A stretch of DNA of 64,000 nt, from the NCBI RefSeq assembly GCF_007644045.2, contig NZ_VMDW02000089.1:1-64000 (forward strand), read 5' to 3'. Of this stretch, positions 47,119 through 56,936 are shown one piece after another (positions within the stretch are counted from its first letter, which is position 1; each line of letters begins with the position of its first letter). This stretch comes from Vogesella urethralis (GTDB taxonomy: Bacteria > Pseudomonadota > Gammaproteobacteria > Burkholderiales > Chromobacteriaceae). A program made the position numbers and the translations under genes. The notes beneath the pieces are model-generated. The model had not been told where the DNA came from. It saw nothing but the letters and a program-made list of their open reading frames with translations, and ran no database searches.

Positions 47119-48024
47119 ATGAACAGTCACGTCATCGGCTCCGAGAAAGTGAACAAGGCTATGTCGAACGCTACGCAACGCAATAACGCCATCTACGCCC
47201 GTCGCCGCTTCGTTAACGGCTTCAACATGCTGGCAGCTACCCTGGCCATGGGCTTTGGCCTGTTCTGGCTGTTCTGGATTCTGTGGACCCTGATCCAGCA
47301 TGGCCTGTCCGGCCTGTCGGCTGACGTGTTCACCCAGGTTACCCCGCCGCCGGGCTCGGCAGGCGGCCTCGCTAACGCCATTGCCGGCTCGCTGCAGATG
47401 ACCTTCTTCGGCATCGTGTTCGGCACCCCGATCGGCATTCTGGCCGGCGTTTACCTGGCCGAGTACGGCGAGCGTGGCTGGCTGGCGCCGGCAACCCGCT
47501 TCATCAACGACATTCTGCTGTCGGCCCCGTCCATCGTGATCGGTCTGTTCATTTACGAGGTGTACGTGATCAGCGTGGGGCATTTCTCTGGCTGGGCAGG
47601 CTCGTTCGCGCTGGCCCTGCTGGTGATTCCGGTTGTGGTACGCACCACCGAGAACATGCTGCGCCTGGTACCCAACAGCCTGCGCGAAGCCGCCATCGCC
47701 CTGGGCGCCCCGCAGTGGAAAGTGATCATGCTGGTGACGCTGCGCGCAGCCAAGGCTGGCGTGGTAACCGGCATCCTGCTGGCCGTAGCGCGCATTTCCG
47801 GCGAGACCGCCCCGCTGCTGTTCACCGCCCTGAACAACCAGTTCTGGAGCAATATGAACCAGCCGATGGCCAACCTGCCGATCGTCATCTTCCAGTTCGC
47901 GATGAGCCCGTACGAAGACTGGCACGCCCTGGCTTGGGCCGGCGCCCTGCTGATTACCTTCAGCGTACTGACCCTGAACATCGTTGCCCGCTGGCTTGCC
48001 AGCAAGAACAACCAATCTCACTAA
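47119..48024 (+). CDS. pstA: Phosphate ABC transporter permease PstA
   Basis: A 301-residue permease with six helices. [20 protein letters not shown] and the coupling sequence [20 protein letters not shown] fit PstA. GGAG lies eight bases before the ATG at 47119. It is in tight order with pstC and pstB. Confidence 0.94.
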   Translation: MNSHVIGSEKVNKAMSNATQRNNAIYARRRFVNGFNMLAATLAMGFGLFWLFWILWTLIQHGLSGLSADVFTQVTPPPGSAGGLANAIAGSLQMTFFGIVFGTPIGILAGVYLAEYGERGWLAPATRFINDILLSAPSIVIGLFIYEVYVISVGHFSGWAGSFALALLVIPVVVRTTENMLRLVPNSLREAAIALGAPQWKVIMLVTLRAAKAGVVTGILLAVARISGETAPLLFTALNNQFWSNMNQPMANLPIVIFQFAMSPYEDWHALAWAGALLITFSVLTLNIVARWLASKNNQSH

Positions 48025-48036
48025 GGCTTGAGACCC

Positions 48037-48801
48037 ATGAACACCAACGCCATCAAGCTCCAGGTCAAGAACCTGAACTTCTTCTACGGCAAATTCCACG
48101 CCCTGAAGAACATCAATCTCGATATTCCGGCCGGCCAGGTCACCGCCTTCATCGGCCCGTCCGGTTGCGGCAAATCCACGCTGCTGCGCACCTTCAACCG
48201 CATGTTCGAACTGTACCCGGGCATGCGTGCCGAAGGCGAGATCCTGCTGGACAACCAGAACCTGCTATCCAAGAGCGTGGACGTGAACATGCTGCGCGCC
48301 AAGGTGGGCATGGTGTTCCAGAAGCCAACCCCGTTCCCGATGTCGATCTACGACAACATCACCTTTGGCGTGAAGCTGTACGAGAACCTGTCCAAGACCG
48401 AAATGGACGACCGCGTAGAGTGGGCGCTGCGCAAGGCTGCGCTGTGGAATGAAGTGAAAGACAAGCTGAAGCAGAGCGGCAACTCGCTGTCCGGCGGCCA
48501 GCAACAGCGTCTGTGCATTGCCCGTGCCGTGGCCACCCGCCCGGAAGTGCTGCTGCTGGATGAGCCGACTTCGGCATTGGACCCGATCTCCACCGGCCAC
48601 ATCGAAGAGCTGATTCACGAGCTGAAAGAGGATTACACCATCGCCATCGTGACCCACAACATGCAGCAGGCTGCCCGTGTGTCGGACTACACCGCCTACA
48701 TGTACCTGGGCGAGCTGATGGAGTTCGGCGAAACCGACGGCATCTTCACGGCCCCCAAACGCAAAGAGACCGAAGACTACATCACCGGCAAGTTTGGTTG
48801 A
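48037..48801 (+). CDS. pstB: Phosphate ABC transporter ATP-binding protein PstB
   Basis: A 254-residue ABC ATPase. The Walker A motif is [17 protein letters not shown], the signature is [14 protein letters not shown], Walker B is [13 protein letters not shown], and the switch histidine is in IVTHNMQQA. It powers phosphate import through PstCA. The ATG at 48037 is preferred over a TTG at 48028. No phoU follows, unlike many pst operons. Confidence 0.96.
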   Translation: MNTNAIKLQVKNLNFFYGKFHALKNINLDIPAGQVTAFIGPSGCGKSTLLRTFNRMFELYPGMRAEGEILLDNQNLLSKSVDVNMLRAKVGMVFQKPTPFPMSIYDNITFGVKLYENLSKTEMDDRVEWALRKAALWNEVKDKLKQSGNSLSGGQQQRLCIARAVATRPEVLLLDEPTSALDPISTGHIEELIHELKEDYTIAIVTHNMQQAARVSDYTAYMYLGELMEFGETDGIFTAPKRKETEDYITGKFG

Positions 48802-48819
48802 TTATTACAGCAATGTTAC

Positions 48820-48855
48820 AACGCCCTTACGGTTTACGCCGCAGGGCGTTTTTTC
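48820..48855 (+). terminator. Terminator of the pst operon
   Basis: An AACGCCCT/AGGGCGTT stem (48820-48827 with 48843-48850) is followed by TTTTC. Confidence 0.85.
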
Positions 48856-48960
48856 TTTCCAGATCAGCCACTTGAACCGCTATCAAATACGCCTTTGTCA
48901 AGCCGGAAAGGCCAGTTTTGACGAGATTTCTACAGCCCCAAAAAAGATTATTACAAACTC

Positions 48961-48989
48961 TTGACGAGTCATCTTCAAAGCCCAAGAAT
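48961..48989 (+). promoter_or_regulatory. Candidate sigma-70 promoter of the PiT transporter gene
   Basis: TTGACG (48961-48966), a 17-base spacer and AAGAAT (48984-48989) lie 33 bases before the ATG. I see no clear Pho box. Confidence 0.5.
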
Positions 48990-49021
48990 CGCGCCTTTCC
49001 GATAACGCACTGCAAATAATC

Positions 49022-50470
49022 ATGCTGGAACTCCTCTCGGGGCTCGACACTACCCTGGCCGTCACCCTGGTACTATCCGTGGGCTTCGTGCTGGCTTTTG
49101 AATTCATCAACGGTTTCCACGATACCGCCAACGCGGTGGCAACCGTCATCTACACCCAGTCCATGAAACCGCAAACCGCGGTGATGCTGTCCGGCATCTT
49201 CAACTTCATGGGCGTGTTCTTTGGTGGCTTGGCCGTGGCCTACGCCATCGTCAACCTGATCCCCACCGACCTGCTGCTCAACATCAATTCGGCACAAGGC
49301 ATGGTGATGGTATTCGCACTGCTGAGCTCCGCCATCCTGTGGAACCTGGGTACCTGGTACTTCGGCATCCCGGCGTCCAGCTCGCACACCCTGATCGGCG
49401 CTATCCTGGGCGTGGGCGTGGGCAATGCGCTGATTACCGGCGACTCGCTGTCAAACGGCATCAACTGGGGCAAGGCCATCGACGTGTTCCTGTCGCTGTT
49501 CCTGTCGCCGCTGTTCGGCGCCGGTCTGGCTGGCCTGCTGCTGTTTGCACTGCTGAAGCTGCGCCCGCTGTCCAACATCCACAAATCGCCGTTCCAGCGC
49601 CAGCAGATCGAAGGCCGCAAGCACCCGCCGTTCTGGGCCCGCTTCATGCTGATCGTGTCGTCGATGGGCATGAGCTTCTCGCACGGTTCCAACGACGGCC
49701 AGAAGGGCGTGGGCCTGGTGATGCTGGTGCTGATCGCACTGGCACCGGCCCAGTTCGTGGTGAACCTGGACGCTGAGCCGATCCAGATCGAGCACACCAA
49801 AATCGCCGCCGTGCAGCTGAAAGAGCTGTACCAGCGCAACCAGGCCATCATCGATGCCAAATACCCGGCCAGCAACGCGCATAAGTGCGATGTGTCCAAA
49901 GTGATTGATGAAACCGGTGACCTGCTGTCCGCCATCGGTGATGCCAAATCCTTCCAGCAACTGCCGGAAGACAAGCGCTGGACCGTACGCACCCAGCTGA
50001 TCTGCCTGAGCGACGCCGCCAAGAAAATCAGCAAGGTAGCCGGCATCAGCGACGTGGACCAAAAGCAGCTGAAAGGCATGCAGAAAGACCTGTCTGCCAC
50101 CACCGAATACGCACCGACCTGGGTGATCGTCGCCGTGGCGCTGGCCATCGGCATGGGTACCATGGTGGGCTGGAAGCGCGTGGTGAATACCGTCGGCGAG
50201 AAGATCGGCAAGCAAGACATGACCTACGCCCAGGGCATGTCGGCGCAGATCATGTCGGCCGCCTCCATTGGCTTGGCCAGTGCCATCGGCGCACCGGTAT
50301 CGACCACCCAGATCCTGTCCAGTGCCGTGGCTGGCACCATGGTGGTCAACCGCTCCGGCATCCAGATGAGCACTGTGCGCACCATCCTCACCACCTGGGT
50401 ACTGACCCTGCCGGTGAGCATGGGCCTGGCGATTGCGCTGTACTACTTCGGCATGAAGCTGTTTGCCTGA
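49022..50470 (+). CDS. PiT-family inorganic phosphate transporter
   Basis: A 482-residue inner-membrane carrier. The duplicated PiT signatures are present: EFINGFHDTANAVATVIYT near the N-terminus and SFSHGSNDGQKGVG in the middle, with PASSSHTLIGAILG and APVSTTQILSSAV after each. A long hydrophilic cytoplasmic loop (about residues 250-360) separates the halves. It is a low-affinity metal-phosphate symporter, placed after the high-affinity Pst system, with its own promoter and terminator. Confidence 0.93.
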   Translation: MLELLSGLDTTLAVTLVLSVGFVLAFEFINGFHDTANAVATVIYTQSMKPQTAVMLSGIFNFMGVFFGGLAVAYAIVNLIPTDLLLNINSAQGMVMVFALLSSAILWNLGTWYFGIPASSSHTLIGAILGVGVGNALITGDSLSNGINWGKAIDVFLSLFLSPLFGAGLAGLLLFALLKLRPLSNIHKSPFQRQQIEGRKHPPFWARFMLIVSSMGMSFSHGSNDGQKGVGLVMLVLIALAPAQFVVNLDAEPIQIEHTKIAAVQLKELYQRNQAIIDAKYPASNAHKCDVSKVIDETGDLLSAIGDAKSFQQLPEDKRWTVRTQLICLSDAAKKISKVAGISDVDQKQLKGMQKDLSATTEYAPTWVIVAVALAIGMGTMVGWKRVVNTVGEKIGKQDMTYAQGMSAQIMSAASIGLASAIGAPVSTTQILSSAVAGTMVVNRSGIQMSTVRTILTTWVLTLPVSMGLAIALYYFGMKLFA

Positions 50471-50488
50471 TCGCAGCACCTGCCATGC

Positions 50489-50517
50489 AAAAAGGCCGCC
50501 TTCGAGCGGCCTTTTTT
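50489..50517 (+). terminator. Terminator of the PiT transporter gene
   Basis: An AAAGGCCGC/GCGGCCTTT stem is followed by TTTT. An inverted dispersed-motif pair starts seven bases on. Confidence 0.85.
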
Positions 50518-50523
50518 GTTGCC

Positions 50524-50564
50524 TTGCGGCCAACCTTGCCTGTAAGCCGCAAGGTTGGCCGCAG
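50524..50564. repeat. Inverted pair of the dispersed motif between the PiT gene and recG
   Basis: GCGGCCAACCTTG (50526-50538) and CAAGGTTGGCCGC (50550-50562) form a 13-bp perfect stem in the gap between convergent genes. A conventional terminator is already present alongside. Confidence 0.85.
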
Positions 50565-50571
50565 GCGTAGC

Positions 50572-52620
50572 TCAAGCCTTCAGGAAGTGCGCCCTGCCCG
50601 CCAGCCAGCGGTTAAGGTGCGCCTGCGCGTACTGCGGCCAACGTTGCAGCAGCTGCGGCGCCAGCTCGCGGGCGGCTTCCAGCAACTCGATATCGGCTTC
50701 CAGATCGGCAAAACGCAGCATCGGCAGGCCGCTCTGGCGTGCGCCCAGAAACTCGCCGGGGCCACGGATGTTCAAGTCCTGGCGGGCAATCTCGAAACCG
50801 TCGGTGTGTTCGTAGATCACCTTCAGCCGCGCCTTGGCCAGCTCCGACAGCGGCGTCTCGAACAGCAGTACGCAGGTGGACTTGGCGGCACCGCGCCCTA
50901 CGCGGCCGCGTAGCTGGTGCAGCTGGGCCAAGCCCATGCGCTCGGCGTGCTCGATCACCATCAGGCTGGCATTGGGTACGTCCACGCCCACTTCGATGAC
51001 GGTGGTCGCCACCAGCAGCTGCAGTTCGTTGCGGATGAACTTGCCCATCACCTCGGCCTTCTCCGCCGGCTTCATGCGGCCGTGCACCAGGCCGACACCC
51101 CATTGCGGCAAGTCCTGTTGCAGTACCACATGGGTATCCACCGCGGTCTGCAGCTGCAGGGTTTCCGACTCTTCGATCAGCGGGCATACCCAGTACACCT
51201 GGTTGCCCTCACGGCAGGCTTTATCCACAAAGCGCACCACCTCGTCGCGACGCTCGGCGCTGATCAGCTTGGTGACGATGGGGGTACGGCCCGGTGGCAG
51301 CTCGTCGATCACCGATACGTCCAGGTCGGCGTAGAAGCTCATCGCCAGCGTGCGCGGAATCGGCGTGGCCGACATCATCAGCTGGTGCGGCTCGACGCCT
51401 TTTTTCTGTAGCGCCAGCCGCTGACCGACGCCGAAGCGGTGCTGCTCATCGACAATCACCAGCCCCAGCCGCTCGAACGCCACGTCATCCTGAAACAGCG
51501 CATGCGTGCCCACCGCCAGCCGCGCTTCACCGCTGGCGATCTTGGCCGCCATCTCGCCGCGCGCCTTCTTGCGCAGGCTGCCGGATAGCCAGGCCACCTC
51601 GATGCCCAGCGGCGCCAGCCAGGCGGCCAACTTCACGTAATGCTGCTCGGCCAGGATCTCGGTAGGCGCCATCAGTGCCACCTGGAAACCGGCTTCGATG
51701 GCGGCCAGCGCGGCCATGGCGGCGACGATGGTTTTGCCGCTGCCCACGTCCCCCTGCAACAGGCGGTTCATCGGGTGCGGCTGCGCCAGGTCGGCCACGA
51801 TCTCGGCCAGTACCTTTTGCTGCGCGCCGGTCAGCGCAAACGGCAAGTTGGCCGCCAGCCGCGTGCGCAGGCTGCCATCCCCTTCGATAACGGGCGCACT
51901 GCCCTCGCGACGGGCGCGGTAGGCCAGCCGCATCGACAGCTGCTGCGCCAGCAGTTCGTCAAATTTCAGCCGCTGCCAGGCCGGCAAGTTGCCGTCGGTA
52001 AGCTGTGTAGCGGAATACTCCGGCCCAGGGCGGTGCAGCAGGTGCACGGCATCGGCCAGCGGCATCAGCCCCAGGCGGCGGCGTACCTCGTCGGGCAGGG
52101 TTTCCGGGATCGGCTGCGCCTTCAGCTCGGCATGGATCAGCCGGCGCAGTACCGGCTGCGACAGGCCATTAACCGTGGGGTAGACCGGGGTCAGGCTATC
52201 GGCCAGCGGGTCGCCCTCGTGCACTTCGCGCAGCTTGGGGTGCACCATCTCGTCGCCAAAAAAGCCACGCCGCACTTCGCCCAGCGCGCGCACGCGACGG
52301 CCTTTGGCCAAAGCCTGCTGCGTATTGGGGTAAAAATGGATGAAGCGCAGCACCAGCTTGCCGCTTTTGTCTTCGATCTGCGCCACCAGTTGGCGGCGCG
52401 GCCGGAACTGCACCTCGCAGTTGGTGACTTCGCCTTCCACCAGCACCGCCTGGCCGTACGGCGCCTGCTGGATGGGGTAAAGATGGGTTTCGTCCTCGTA
52501 ACGCAAAGGCAGGTGCAGCACAAGGTCGAAGCGGCGGGTCAGGCCCAGCTTCTCCAGTTTTTTGGCGGTGGCAGCCGCAGCCACGATGGGCTGGCTGGCG
52601 ATGTCGACGGTATCGTTCAT
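50572..52620 (-). CDS. recG: ATP-dependent DNA helicase RecG
   Basis: A 682-residue branch-migration helicase that remodels stalled forks and recombination intermediates. An N-terminal wedge/OB region (VLVEGEVTNCEVQFRPRRQL) is followed by helicase motifs: Walker A LLQGDVGSGKTIVA, DEQHRFGVGQ, SATPIPRTLAMS, and HGRMKPAEKAEVM and RGRVGRGAAKSTC in the second lobe. The ATG at 52620 fits; further in-frame codons upstream are non-family. Three dispersed-motif copies fall inside it (50634, 51623, 51847). Confidence 0.95.
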   Translation of the reverse strand: MNDTVDIASQPIVAAAATAKKLEKLGLTRRFDLVLHLPLRYEDETHLYPIQQAPYGQAVLVEGEVTNCEVQFRPRRQLVAQIEDKSGKLVLRFIHFYPNTQQALAKGRRVRALGEVRRGFFGDEMVHPKLREVHEGDPLADSLTPVYPTVNGLSQPVLRRLIHAELKAQPIPETLPDEVRRRLGLMPLADAVHLLHRPGPEYSATQLTDGNLPAWQRLKFDELLAQQLSMRLAYRARREGSAPVIEGDGSLRTRLAANLPFALTGAQQKVLAEIVADLAQPHPMNRLLQGDVGSGKTIVAAMAALAAIEAGFQVALMAPTEILAEQHYVKLAAWLAPLGIEVAWLSGSLRKKARGEMAAKIASGEARLAVGTHALFQDDVAFERLGLVIVDEQHRFGVGQRLALQKKGVEPHQLMMSATPIPRTLAMSFYADLDVSVIDELPPGRTPIVTKLISAERRDEVVRFVDKACREGNQVYWVCPLIEESETLQLQTAVDTHVVLQQDLPQWGVGLVHGRMKPAEKAEVMGKFIRNELQLLVATTVIEVGVDVPNASLMVIEHAERMGLAQLHQLRGRVGRGAAKSTCVLLFETPLSELAKARLKVIYEHTDGFEIARQDLNIRGPGEFLGARQSGLPMLRFADLEADIELLEAARELAPQLLQRWPQYAQAHLNRWLAGRAHFLKA

Positions 52621-52726
52621 GCCGCGATTGTACCGAATGCAAAACGGGATGGCACAAGCCATCCCGCTTCGATAAACACGCCAGCCTTGTCAGCCCGTCA
52701 CACGGTACGGGCTGGGCAGGCAAGGC

Positions 52727-53158
52727 TTACTGGCGTTCCCAGGTCTGGGTACGCCCCAGCAGCGCAACACCGAGGAAGCCGCGTACTTCCAGTTTCTTGC
52801 CGCCGTCGGTCAGCTTGGCCTTGGCGCTGTAGACCTTGCCCGATTTCGGGTCCAGGATCTTACCGCCTTCCCATTCCTCGCCGTCCTTCTTCAGGCCGGT
52901 GAGGATGGTCATACCCACTACCGGCTTGCCCTTCAGCGCGCCTTCGCACTTCTCGCACACGGCTTCCGGGTTAGCGAACAGCTTGACGATCTTGCCGGTC
53001 AGCTCGCCGTTGGCGGCTTCGGTGATTTCCACCAGCGCTTTGGCTTGCTTGGTTTCGTCGTCGATGGTTTTCCAGGTACCACCAGCGCCGGCAGCCAACG
53101 CCAGGCTGCTGCACAGGGTCAAGGCGGTTACCGCGGCCAGTTTTGCGAATGTCTTCAT
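52727..53158 (-). CDS. DUF2147 family exported protein
   Basis: A 143-residue protein with a signal peptide (KLAAVTALTLCSSLALA, cut before AGAGG). The mature part shows the DUF2147 pattern: GTWKTIDDETKQAKALVEI at the start, GMTILTGLKKDGEEWEGG, ILDPKSGKVYSAKAKL and a closing LLGRTQTWER. It is a small periplasmic beta-rich domain of unknown function, sometimes near lipid or envelope genes. It stands alone between recG and the PhzF-like gene. Confidence 0.85.
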   Translation of the reverse strand: MKTFAKLAAVTALTLCSSLALAAGAGGTWKTIDDETKQAKALVEITEAANGELTGKIVKLFANPEAVCEKCEGALKGKPVVGMTILTGLKKDGEEWEGGKILDPKSGKVYSAKAKLTDGGKKLEVRGFLGVALLGRTQTWERQ

Positions 53159-53341
53159 CAGTACTCCCTCGTATTGTGTTTTGGGCGTCCGGCACCCCTC
53201 ATGCCATCAAACGCCTGTTTCGAGCTACGGCTCTAGCCGTAGCGCAGAAAACTATCAGCGTGCTGCGATAGCGTCAATGGCCGGGCGGTCAGCCCGGCTG
53301 GCAGCGGGCGTATCCGCAACGCCACCGCGACAAACCGGCAT

Positions 53342-53367
53342 GAAAAAAGGCAGCTCGCGCTGCCTTC
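53342..53367 (-). terminator. Terminator of the PhzF-like/SnoaL-like pair
   Basis: On the minus strand an AAGGCAGC/GCTGCCTT stem is followed by TTTTC. Confidence 0.8.
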
Positions 53368-53387
53368 ATTCTGGGAAAGGGCTGGCA

Positions 53388-54233
53388 CTAGGGCAAGGTA
53401 AATACCCCCTCGGCGACCGCTTGTACCTTGCCGCCTACCTGCACACTGCCGTTTGCGGCCACATCCAGATACAGCACGTTGGGGCGCTGGATGGCTTCGC
53501 CCTGCTCGATGCGCCACGACAGCGGTGCCACACCGTTCAGCGCGCACCAGCCACCCAGATTGGCACAGGCGCTGCCGGTACCCGGGTCTTCGATGACGCT
53601 GCCCTGCTGCTCGAAGAACAGCCGCACCGTGGCCACGCCGTCGGCCTGGTACCACAGGTAGGCCACACTGCGGCCCGGGCGCAAGGTGGCGTGGCGTGTG
53701 AACAGGGCATGCACCGGCCGTGCGCGCAGCACCGCTTCACGGCTGGACAGGCGGATCAGCAGCTGTTCGCTGCCGGCATTCACCCACACCGGCGCCAGCG
53801 CAATGTCGGCCTCGTCCAGCCCCAGCATGGCCGCCGCGTCGGCGCGGCCAACGTTGGCCTCACGCTGCGTCGCGGCCACGGCGGTCAGGCGGAATACGCC
53901 ATCGTTCAGCGTGATCGGAATCAAGCCGGCCTGCGTACGCAGCGTAAAGCCAGCGCCCGGCTGCCGCAGCGCGTGCAGCACCGCCGCGCTACCGATGGTC
54001 GGGTGGCCGGCAAACGGCAGCTCGAAGCTGGGGGTGAAAATGCGCAAGCTGGCCAGCGCGGCGTCGTCACCCGGGTGGATGAACACCGTCTCCGACAGGT
54101 TGAACTGGCGCGCGATCAGTTGCATGTCGCCGTCGGACAGGCCAGCGGCGTCGGTAAACACCGCCAGCGGGTTACCGCCGAAGCGGCTTTCGGCAAACAC
54201 GTTGACGATACGGTAGGGGTAGGTCTGACTCAT
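53388..54233 (-). CDS. PhzF family isomerase/epimerase-like protein
   Basis: A 281-residue protein of the phenazine-biosynthesis-like (diaminopimelate epimerase) fold. Family features are [17 protein letters not shown], the catalytic-type glutamate in [29 protein letters not shown] and [15 protein letters not shown]. Most such proteins are not in phenazine loci, and I see no phz genes, so the substrate is unknown. ANVGR at 53845-53859 is encoded by a dispersed-motif copy. It overlaps the upstream SnoaL-like gene by four bases. Confidence 0.87.
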   Translation of the reverse strand: MSQTYPYRIVNVFAESRFGGNPLAVFTDAAGLSDGDMQLIARQFNLSETVFIHPGDDAALASLRIFTPSFELPFAGHPTIGSAAVLHALRQPGAGFTLRTQAGLIPITLNDGVFRLTAVAATQREANVGRADAAAMLGLDEADIALAPVWVNAGSEQLLIRLSSREAVLRARPVHALFTRHATLRPGRSVAYLWYQADGVATVRLFFEQQGSVIEDPGTGSACANLGGWCALNGVAPLSWRIEQGEAIQRPNVLYLDVAANGSVQVGGKVQAVAEGVFTLP

Positions 54234-54667
54234 GCCGGCTCCTTGTGACGGGCATTGGCCTGCAGCTGCTGCAGCAAGCCGTGGTGTTCCTGTTGCATCC
54301 AGTACGCCACGATGCGGCCATCGGCCACCTCGTACACGGCGCTACCGGCACATACCAGCGGCAGGCCGGTGGGCGCGTAGCCTTCGATCGCTGCCAGGTG
54401 GTGGCCGAACTGGCGCCAGCGGACGTAAACCTTGTTGCCTTGCGCCAGCACCTCGTCCAGCTGCAGGGTGAAATCGCCAAACATCTGGCGGAAGTCGTCG
54501 ATGTGCGCGCGGTAATTGTCCGGCGTGCGCACAATGCACTCGGCCTGCGGTGCCGAACACACCTGCCAAGCCTGCACCTGGGGGGCCAGATACAAGGCCG
54601 CTTCTTCGGGGGCCACACCAGAACGCACCCGCTCGAAAAAGCGGCGCACAATGGTTTCCGCGCTCAT
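54230..54667 (-). CDS. SnoaL-like (NTF2-fold) domain protein
   Basis: A 145-residue cone-shaped NTF2-fold protein. IVRRFFERVRSGVAPEEAAL opens the fold, NYRAHIDDFRQMFGDFTLQL and NKVYVRWRQFGHH follow, and it closes with VADGRIVAYWMQQEHHGLLQ. It resembles ester cyclase/SnoaL-like proteins, but the substrate is unknown. It is translationally coupled to the PhzF-like gene through an ATGA overlap, so the two may act on one metabolite. Confidence 0.75.
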   Translation of the reverse strand: MSAETIVRRFFERVRSGVAPEEAALYLAPQVQAWQVCSAPQAECIVRTPDNYRAHIDDFRQMFGDFTLQLDEVLAQGNKVYVRWRQFGHHLAAIEGYAPTGLPLVCAGSAVYEVADGRIVAYWMQQEHHGLLQQLQANARHKEPA

Positions 54668-54777
54668 CAGGCTGTCTTTCTGCTGCCAGCGGCAGCAAGG
54701 CTATGGAAGGACCATTAGGCCATGCGGCTTGGATAGGTATAAAGCCGCCCGAGGTAAACAGATTGTTTTTACCAGGC

Positions 54778-54824
54778 TGACAATGGTGACAGTTGACAGC
54801 TTTTGGATACAGGATTCTGTCACC
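54778..54824. promoter_or_regulatory. Repeats in the sstT upstream region (candidate operator)
   Basis: Three TGACA copies stand at 54778, 54787 and 54794. GGTGACAG (54785-54792) is matched by CTGTCACC (54817-54824) as a perfect 8-bp inverted repeat. A TACACT -10-like hexamer follows at 54838. The 313-base gap (54668-54980) holds no gene. Confidence 0.45.
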
Positions 54825-54980
54825 AATAAAAATTTGCTACACTGCGCCCCGCTGTTGCTTGTACGGCGGTACCCGTTTGATTGTTCTGCAGTTTTGAATC
54901 GTCTTGGAGGTTGGCCGCAAGCCAGCCGGCGCGCCCGCAGGCATGCCAGATACCTATAACGACAGAACCGTGGAACCCCT

Positions 54981-56231
54981 ATGCAGCAGAACCCTACCCT
55001 GATCCACCGCATCATGAATGGCAGCATCGTGCTGCAGATCGTGATCGGTTTGCTGGCCGGTATTGCCGTGGCCAGCGTCGCCCCCGATACCGCCAAATCG
55101 CTGACCTTCCTGGGCAGCCTGTTCGTCAAAGGCCTGAAAGCCGTGGCCCCGGTGCTGGTTTTCGTACTGGTCGCCAGCGCCATTGCCAATAAAAAGCAGG
55201 GTGTGCAGACCAATATGCGCCCGGTACTCACCCTGTATCTGCTGGGTACCTTCCTGGCAGCCGTTACCGGCGTGCTGGCCAGCTTTGCCTTCCCCACCAC
55301 ACTGCAGCTAGTGGCAGCCGCGACCGGCACCACGCCGCCAGGCGGTATCGGCCAGGTACTGAACAACCTGGTGTTCCAGATTGTGGATAACCCGATCAAC
55401 GCCATTGCTACCGGTAACTACATCGGCATCCTTACCTGGGCGGTGGCACTGGGCATGGCCCTGCACCACGCCAGCGACAGCACCAAAACTCTGCTGAACG
55501 AGCTGGCAGAAGGCGTGTCGCGCATCGTGGGCGTCATCATCCGCTTTGCCCCGATCGGCGTATTCGGCCTGGTGGCCGAAGCGGTGGCCACCACCGGCCT
55601 GTCGGCACTGCTGGGCTACAGCAAGCTGCTGCTGGTACTGGTGGGCGCCATGCTGTTCATCGCGCTGGTGGTGAACCCGCTGATCGTCGGCCTGACCATC
55701 CGTCGCAACCCGTTCCCGCTGGTCTTCACCTGCCTGCGCGAAAGCGGTGTCACCGCCTTCTTTACCCGTAGCTCGGCGGCCAACATCCCGGTAAACATGA
55801 ACCTGTGCAAGAAACTGGGCCTGAATGAAGACACCTACGCGGTGTCCATCCCGCTGGGCGCCACCATCAACATGGCCGGTGCCGCCATTACCATCTCGGT
55901 ACTGAGCCTGGCCGCCGTGCACACACTGGGTATCCATGTCGATGTGCCTACCGCGCTGCTGCTGTCGGTACTGTCCACCGTCGCCGCTTGCGGCGCGTCC
56001 GGCGTAGCCGGCGGCTCGCTGCTGCTGATCCCGATGGCGTGCAGCCTGTTCGGCATCAGCAACGACGTGGCCATGCAAGTGGTTGCCGTCGGCTTCATCA
56101 TCGGCGTGGTACAGGATTCGGCCGAAACCGCGCTGAACAGCTCCACCGACGTGCTGTTCACCGCCGCCGCCTGCATCGCCGCCGGCGACGTGCACGAAGA
56201 CGCACCGCAGCTGGCGCGCCAGAACGGCTGA
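54981..56231 (+). CDS. sstT: Serine/threonine:sodium symporter SstT
   Basis: A 416-residue member of the dicarboxylate/amino acid:cation symporter family, matching SstT in length and sequence. [20 protein letters not shown] opens it. The serine-rich re-entrant motif [33 protein letters not shown] and the substrate-binding [19 protein letters not shown] are present. It imports serine and threonine with sodium. A terminator follows. Confidence 0.93.
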   Translation: MQQNPTLIHRIMNGSIVLQIVIGLLAGIAVASVAPDTAKSLTFLGSLFVKGLKAVAPVLVFVLVASAIANKKQGVQTNMRPVLTLYLLGTFLAAVTGVLASFAFPTTLQLVAAATGTTPPGGIGQVLNNLVFQIVDNPINAIATGNYIGILTWAVALGMALHHASDSTKTLLNELAEGVSRIVGVIIRFAPIGVFGLVAEAVATTGLSALLGYSKLLLVLVGAMLFIALVVNPLIVGLTIRRNPFPLVFTCLRESGVTAFFTRSSAANIPVNMNLCKKLGLNEDTYAVSIPLGATINMAGAAITISVLSLAAVHTLGIHVDVPTALLLSVLSTVAACGASGVAGGSLLLIPMACSLFGISNDVAMQVVAVGFIIGVVQDSAETALNSSTDVLFTAAACIAAGDVHEDAPQLARQNG

Positions 56232-56262
56232 TCGTTGCCATCGGCCAGACAGCCAACAAGGC

Positions 56263-56292
56263 AAAGCCCGCTCGTTTGAGCGGGCTTTTTTA
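56263..56292 (+). terminator. Terminator of sstT
   Basis: An AAAGCCCGCTC/GAGCGGGCTTT stem is followed by TTTT. Confidence 0.88.
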
Positions 56293-56315
56293 TGGCGAGC
56301 GGGGTAAGCGGCGCA

Positions 56316-56353
56316 AGGTTGGCCGCAATAACGTAAATGTTTGCGGCCAACCG
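56316..56353. repeat. Inverted pair of the dispersed motif after sstT
   Basis: GGTTGGCCGCAA (56317-56328) and TTGCGGCCAACC (56341-56352) form a 12-bp stem with a 12-base loop. It lies between sstT and the convergent DUF2314 gene. Confidence 0.8.
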
Positions 56354-56423
56354 CACAGGGCGCGGTAAACGTTGGGCTGCATTTCATTCAGCCCAAGCTA
56401 CGGGCTGGCTTGCCAGCGATACG

Positions 56424-56936
56424 CTAATCACATTGCAAGCGAAAACCCTCGCGCAAGCGGGCAGCTTTCTCGGGAGGCTCGTGGCTGATCATCGCACAAA
56501 GCGTGTAGTTACCCATCATGCGCCGCTGCTGCCGGTCAACGTACATCCAGTCAACAATCTGGGTACGCGCAAAAGCATACTGCTGTCCTAAGGCGACACC
56601 CTTGACCATACCCGGCTTATTACTGATAAGACCACGAAAGCCCGAAGCGTCGACCTGGACCTGCGTCAGCCAGAAAAACTCCTCTTTATCGTTTTCACGG
56701 ATACCGACTTTGACCGCAAAGTCGCTAAGTCCTTCGGGTGCTTTTTGCATCAGTGCTAGAAACGTATCCAAGCCTGCCCTGGCTTTGGTGAACGCCTGCG
56801 CCATCGCAGGATCCTGCTCTTCGACCATCACCAACGGGTCATTCCCTGTGCTTCCCGCTGCCAAAACAGGCAATGGCAAAACTGCCGTCAACAAACACAC
56901 CATACCCGCGAACATCCGGTAACCCACGCGACGCAT
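56424..56936 (-). CDS. DUF2314 (YegJ-like) exported protein
   Basis: A 170-residue protein with a signal peptide (FAGMVCLLTAVLPLPVLA, cut before AGS). The mature region carries the DUF2314 pattern: AFTKARAGLDTFLALMQ, FAVKVGIRENDKEEFFWLTQ, and GLISNKPGMVKGVALGQQY followed by IVDWMYV. It is similar in layout to E. coli YegJ; function unknown. It stands alone; the 265 bases between it and ridA hold only the ridA terminator. Confidence 0.82.
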   Translation of the reverse strand: MRRVGYRMFAGMVCLLTAVLPLPVLAAGSTGNDPLVMVEEQDPAMAQAFTKARAGLDTFLALMQKAPEGLSDFAVKVGIRENDKEEFFWLTQVQVDASGFRGLISNKPGMVKGVALGQQYAFARTQIVDWMYVDRQQRRMMGNYTLCAMISHEPPEKAARLREGFRLQCD

